From an uncultured Rickettsiales bacterium (GTDB lineage Bacteria; Pseudomonadota; Alphaproteobacteria; Rickettsiales; UBA1997): a stretch of DNA of 16,397 bases. Below the pieces are notes generated by a model. The model ran no database searches, was not told the origin of the DNA, and worked only from the letters and a program-made list of their open reading frames with translations. A program made the position numbers and the translations under genes. The DNA is taken from positions 1 through 16,397 of the forward strand of contig CAKVGI010000019.1 of assembly GCA_934747265.1 (NCBI GenBank). Direction: 5' to 3'. Positions 14,111 to 16,397 of the stretch are shown one piece after another; the first letter of the stretch is position 1; each line of letters starts with the position of its first letter.

Positions 14111-15589
14111 TTATTTAATTATTATTGTTGGTTTAATAATAGAATAATATAAGGTGTACTTTTTCCCTTTTCCAAATAAATTTTTTGTCTTAAAGGAATA
14201 TTCTTTTATTTTGTCATGAACAGACAAAATATCTTGAAAATATTGAACCTCATTGACATTTGTACCTAAAATCATAACTCCATGTTTTGCAAGTTCACTT
14301 TCATTTAAAATATTTTTATATTTTGCATCAATATTATAAATTACATGAGGCTTATCCTTTTGATACAAACTCATATGAGAAGTATACCAAATATCACCCA
14401 TTACATACTTTAATTTTTCATTAGATGTTTCATTTTTCCAATAATTTGTCATATTCTCCACAAAAGTGTCTTTTGGAAAATAATAGCGAATACTTTTTGT
14501 GGTAATAGTCATTACCATATTTGATATTGCAAAAATTGTCATTACAAAATAAACAGAACATTTTAATCTTTTATAAGTATTTTCTTTCATTTCAAAATGT
14601 AAAAATGAGAATAACATTATTGTTAGCATATACAAACAAGGCGTACCCCACATACTTTTTAGTTTCACACCAGAAATTAATGATGGCAAAGCTGTTGCAA
14701 ATAACGGTAAGACACCTAAACAGCACATAAACAATTTATCATCATTTTCAACAAAAATTGTATCTTTTTTAGATTTTATATAAGCAACACTGAACATTAT
14801 AATTGCAACCAAACCAGCAACAAATTGCGCAAAAATAAATTTAGTAGGATAAATTATATTTGCCAACAGACCCAATTTTGGATTTATAACAGTTCTTGAT
14901 TTAAAGTAATCAAACACTATAAAATCTGTTTTATATAACCAATATAAATGTGGCAATACGCAAAGCAACGCAATAATACCGCATATATAAAGATTTTTAT
15001 TCAAAAATTGTTTCCTTGTTTCACGTGAAACACACAAATATATAAACATACCAAAAAATAAATTAACACAACTATATTTATTTAAAATATTAACACCAAC
15101 AAGAACGCCTAAAATAATCCAATCTCTAATTTTATTATTGTTGATTGATATATAGAAATAATAAGCTGTCATAGGCCATAAAGCCAAAGAAATTATATTA
15201 ACATTAAATTCTGTTGATGTAAAACCATAATAAATTACACCTTCTAACAACAACACCGAAAGCACAGAACGTCTTTCGCTAATAAATAATCTTGCCAACT
15301 TATAAATATATATAAAACCAATATCAACAAAAACCTGACTTAATATATACATTGATATATTTTGATGAAAAAATATTTGATAAAACGTATTTGCAACATA
15401 TCCAGACAAAGGAGGGTGTTTATTTGTAAGCCATCCACCATTTTGTCCCCAAATTATTGCCTCTATTGTATCCATTGGTAATGTTTCACGAAAAATAGGA
15501 ACTATTGACCATACTAAAAAATGAATAATTACAAATAAAAATAAATCAACTTTTATAGATCCGTACTTATTTATAAGTTTCTGAAACAT
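14111..15589 (-). CDS. ArnT/PMT-family (GT39/GT83-like) polyprenyl-phosphate-sugar transferase
   Basis: This is a multi-spanning inner-membrane enzyme that takes the sugar from polyprenyl phosphate and transfers it on the periplasmic side, as ArnT and Francisella FlmK do to lipid A. The 492 residues start with a membrane helix (about 14-32), then the first periplasmic loop with MDTIEAIIWGQNG (39-51) and KHPPLSGY (57-64), the acidic and HPP motifs of the PMT_2 family. About ten further hydrophobic segments follow to about 365, then a soluble C-terminal domain (about 375-492). It is the first gene of the four-gene operon. The acceptor cannot be read from the sequence; lipid A is the model-based guess and protein or another glycolipid is possible. 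No clear Shine-Dalgarno is seen; a hairpin sits just before the start. Confidence 0.87.
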   Translation of the reverse strand: MFQKLINKYGSIKVDLFLFVIIHFLVWSIVPIFRETLPMDTIEAIIWGQNGGWLTNKHPPLSGYVANTFYQIFFHQNISMYILSQVFVDIGFIYIYKLARLFISERRSVLSVLLLEGVIYYGFTSTEFNVNIISLALWPMTAYYFYISINNNKIRDWIILGVLVGVNILNKYSCVNLFFGMFIYLCVSRETRKQFLNKNLYICGIIALLCVLPHLYWLYKTDFIVFDYFKSRTVINPKLGLLANIIYPTKFIFAQFVAGLVAIIMFSVAYIKSKKDTIFVENDDKLFMCCLGVLPLFATALPSLISGVKLKSMWGTPCLYMLTIMLFSFLHFEMKENTYKRLKCSVYFVMTIFAISNMVMTITTKSIRYYFPKDTFVENMTNYWKNETSNEKLKYVMGDIWYTSHMSLYQKDKPHVIYNIDAKYKNILNESELAKHGVMILGTNVNEVQYFQDILSVHDKIKEYSFKTKNLFGKGKKYTLYYSIIKPTIIIK

Positions 15590-15595
15590 ATAACT

Positions 15596-15624
15596 AATAT
15601 TATTATCGTTGAAATAATAATATT
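15596..15624 (-). promoter_or_regulatory. Hairpin directly before the glycosylation operon start codon
   Basis: AATATTATTAT (15596-15606) pairs with 15614-15624 over a 7-base loop. The stem ends 6 bases before the first ATG of the operon, covering the spot where a ribosome-binding site would be. All pairs are A-T, so it may be a chance feature or a temperature-sensitive blocker. Confidence 0.3.
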
Positions 15625-15811
15625 AAACAAAAGATAAAAAGCAAGAGGAAATTAATGTTATCCTTCTAACTCTATATATTATAAGTCATTCAACTTTTGC
15701 TTATTTTCTAATTAAATATTAAATAATTATGGCGTCATAAGGTATTATTACTTTTAGCATATCACTTAATTATTATATTCTAAAAATAATAGATATAGAT
15801 TATATTTCAAT
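15625..15811. other. Gene-free stretch upstream of the glycosylation operon
   Basis: No coding frame is seen on either strand. A minus-strand TATAAT (15683-15678) could be the operon's -10, but no matching -35 is visible at a normal distance. Confidence 0.4.
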
Positions 15812-15840
15812 TTGTATCTATACTTTTACTTATTTATAAT
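15812..15840 (+). promoter_or_regulatory. Sigma70-like promoter pointing into the C-rich repeat region
   Basis: TTGTAT (15812-15817), a 17-base spacer and a perfect TATAAT (15835-15840) predict a start near 15847. What follows is not a gene but the repeat block, so it may drive a non-coding RNA or a gene beyond the window. AT-rich context makes a false positive possible. Confidence 0.4.
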
Positions 15841-15903
15841 GTATAATGATATTATATAGTTAATTTATCTTTAATAAACTCCTCAACTTTTATAAATTAA
15901 ATG

Positions 15904-16099
15904 AATGCTATCAACCTCTCTTACTAAGAATGTATCTCCATCCCCATGTTAAGGATACTCCCCATCCCCCTTAATAATGTGGCATCTCTTTGTTCCACCT
16001 GATAAGATTCCCTCATTCCCCCCATGATAAGAGATATACACCAATCCCCCCTGATAAGGCTACCCCTCCATTCCCCCCTGATAAGGGGGACAAGGGGGG
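15904..16099. repeat. C-rich degenerate tandem repeat array (plus strand C, minus strand G)
   Basis: At least six units share a core like CCCCCCTGATAAGG. Cores start at about 15942, 15966, 15995, 16018, 16046 and 16073, giving a period of 23-29 bases; similarity rises toward the right end, where the last two cores are nearly identical. A weaker unit may precede them near 15915. The array opens with AATGCTATCAACC (15904-15916). The last unit runs into GGGGGACAAGGGGGG and can fold (CCCCC 16074-16078 with GGGGG 16085-16089, or with the G run at 16094-16099). Its composition is far more GC-rich than anything else in the window. Confidence 0.75.
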
Positions 16100-16164
16100 T
16101 TTAAATAATTTAATTGTTTTAAACTCTGTTTTTATATTAATATATTTTATAATTATATATTATT

Positions 16165-16199
16165 ATTCTTAATTCTTAATTCTTAATTCTTAATTCTTA
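16165..16199. repeat. Heptamer microsatellite, five perfect ATTCTTA copies
   Basis: Five exact tandem copies of ATTCTTA are followed by a degenerate sixth (ATTTTAA). The 7-base unit could change by slippage. It lies between the two C-rich blocks and outside any gene. Confidence 0.9.
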
Positions 16200-16249
16200 A
16201 TTTTAAATTTAACCTTCTCAACTTTATATTTTATTTTTAATTTTTAATT

Positions 16250-16287
16250 ATTTATTTTGTTTTATTTTATAATAAAACAAAATAAAT
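16250..16287. repeat. 17-bp perfect inverted repeat with 4-base loop
   Basis: Positions 16250-16266 pair without mismatch with 16271-16287 around TTAT. Only one G-C pair is in the stem. No T-run follows on either strand, so it is not a standard terminator. Its right arm ends inside the second AATGCTATCAACC motif. Confidence 0.7.
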
Positions 16288-16337
16288 GCTATCAACCCCC
16301 ACCCCTACTGACTTCGTCAGCTCCCCCCTTACGAAGG
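16285..16337. repeat. Second C-rich block with the same leading motif
   Basis: AATGCTATCAACC (16285-16297) repeats exactly the motif at 15904-15916 and again leads into C-runs. It contains a CTGAC/GTCAG hairpin (16308-16320, loop TTC) and CCCCCCTTACGAAGG (16323-16337), a diverged form of the CCCCCCTGATAAGG core. CTTCG (16312-16316) can also pair with CGAAG (16332-16336). The rest to 16397 shows no gene. Confidence 0.6.
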
Positions 16338-16397
16338 CACACTGTTCACTTATTATTGCCTACATACTCCTTATTTTTAAAGAAACCACCATTATAT

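Noticed and set aside
15904..16099. CRISPR array
   Set aside because: Units are short, imperfect and lack constant repeats with unique spacers of even length; no cas genes are near.
15990..16172. A 60-codon plus-strand frame rich in Pro, Asp and Lys (PPDKATPPFPPDKG)
   Set aside because: It is the translation of the C-rich tandem repeat; the period (23-29 bases) is not a multiple of three and the frame is not kept from unit to unit.

Overview
The window is very AT-rich (GC roughly a quarter by eye) with short intergenic gaps. It encodes an outer membrane: a LolC/E-type lipoprotein exporter, a signal-peptide beta-barrel protein and a polyprenyl-linked surface-glycosylation operon. Together with a flavin-dependent thymidylate synthase and a MetW-like relic, this suggests a reduced-genome alphaproteobacterium, most likely a Rickettsiales-like intracellular or host-associated lineage. 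The lineage is inferred from gene content and composition; no rRNA is present to prove it.

Layout. Positions 1-69 are the tail of a plus-strand gene. A convergent gap with hairpins follows, then a minus-strand ThyX of unusual two-part architecture (387-1727). Divergent from it is a plus-strand metal-efflux pair, a free-standing HMA metallochaperone and a P1B ATPase (1859-3935). The gap 3936-4310 has a good promoter and a 15-bp inverted repeat that together look like a structured RNA gene. A minus-strand pair follows: lolC/E-like, then a membrane GT2 glycosyltransferase (6967 down to 4311). After tRNA-Thr(CGU) comes a plus-strand run (7314-9536): an odd malate/lactate dehydrogenase-like protein, a degenerate MetW-like protein and a carboxylesterase that overlaps it. 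A possible 34-residue membrane peptide then overlaps the start of an outer-membrane barrel gene (9741-10688). A small coiled hypothetical gene converges on a secreted EF-hand protein (11170-11748).

Positions 11877-15589 hold a tight four-gene minus-strand operon, transcribed in the order PMT/ArnT-like transferase, ArnC/Dpm1-like GT2, YdjC-family deacetylase, GtrA-like flippase. This is the gene set expected for making a polyprenyl-phosphate amino sugar, deacetylating it, flipping it and moving it to an acceptor such as lipid A, as in the Francisella FlmF2-NaxD-FlmK route. The last 0.8 kb (15590-16397) has no credible gene. It holds a C-rich degenerate tandem repeat, a heptamer microsatellite, a long perfect hairpin and a second copy of the C-rich block's leading motif.

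Most notable observations: the ThyX whose catalytic motifs are divided between two halves; the compact NaxD-like glycolipid operon; the candidate structured RNA or MITE at 4062-4274; the missing specificity residue in the dehydrogenase; the unannotated small ORF coupled to the barrel gene; and the G/C-tract repeat array.
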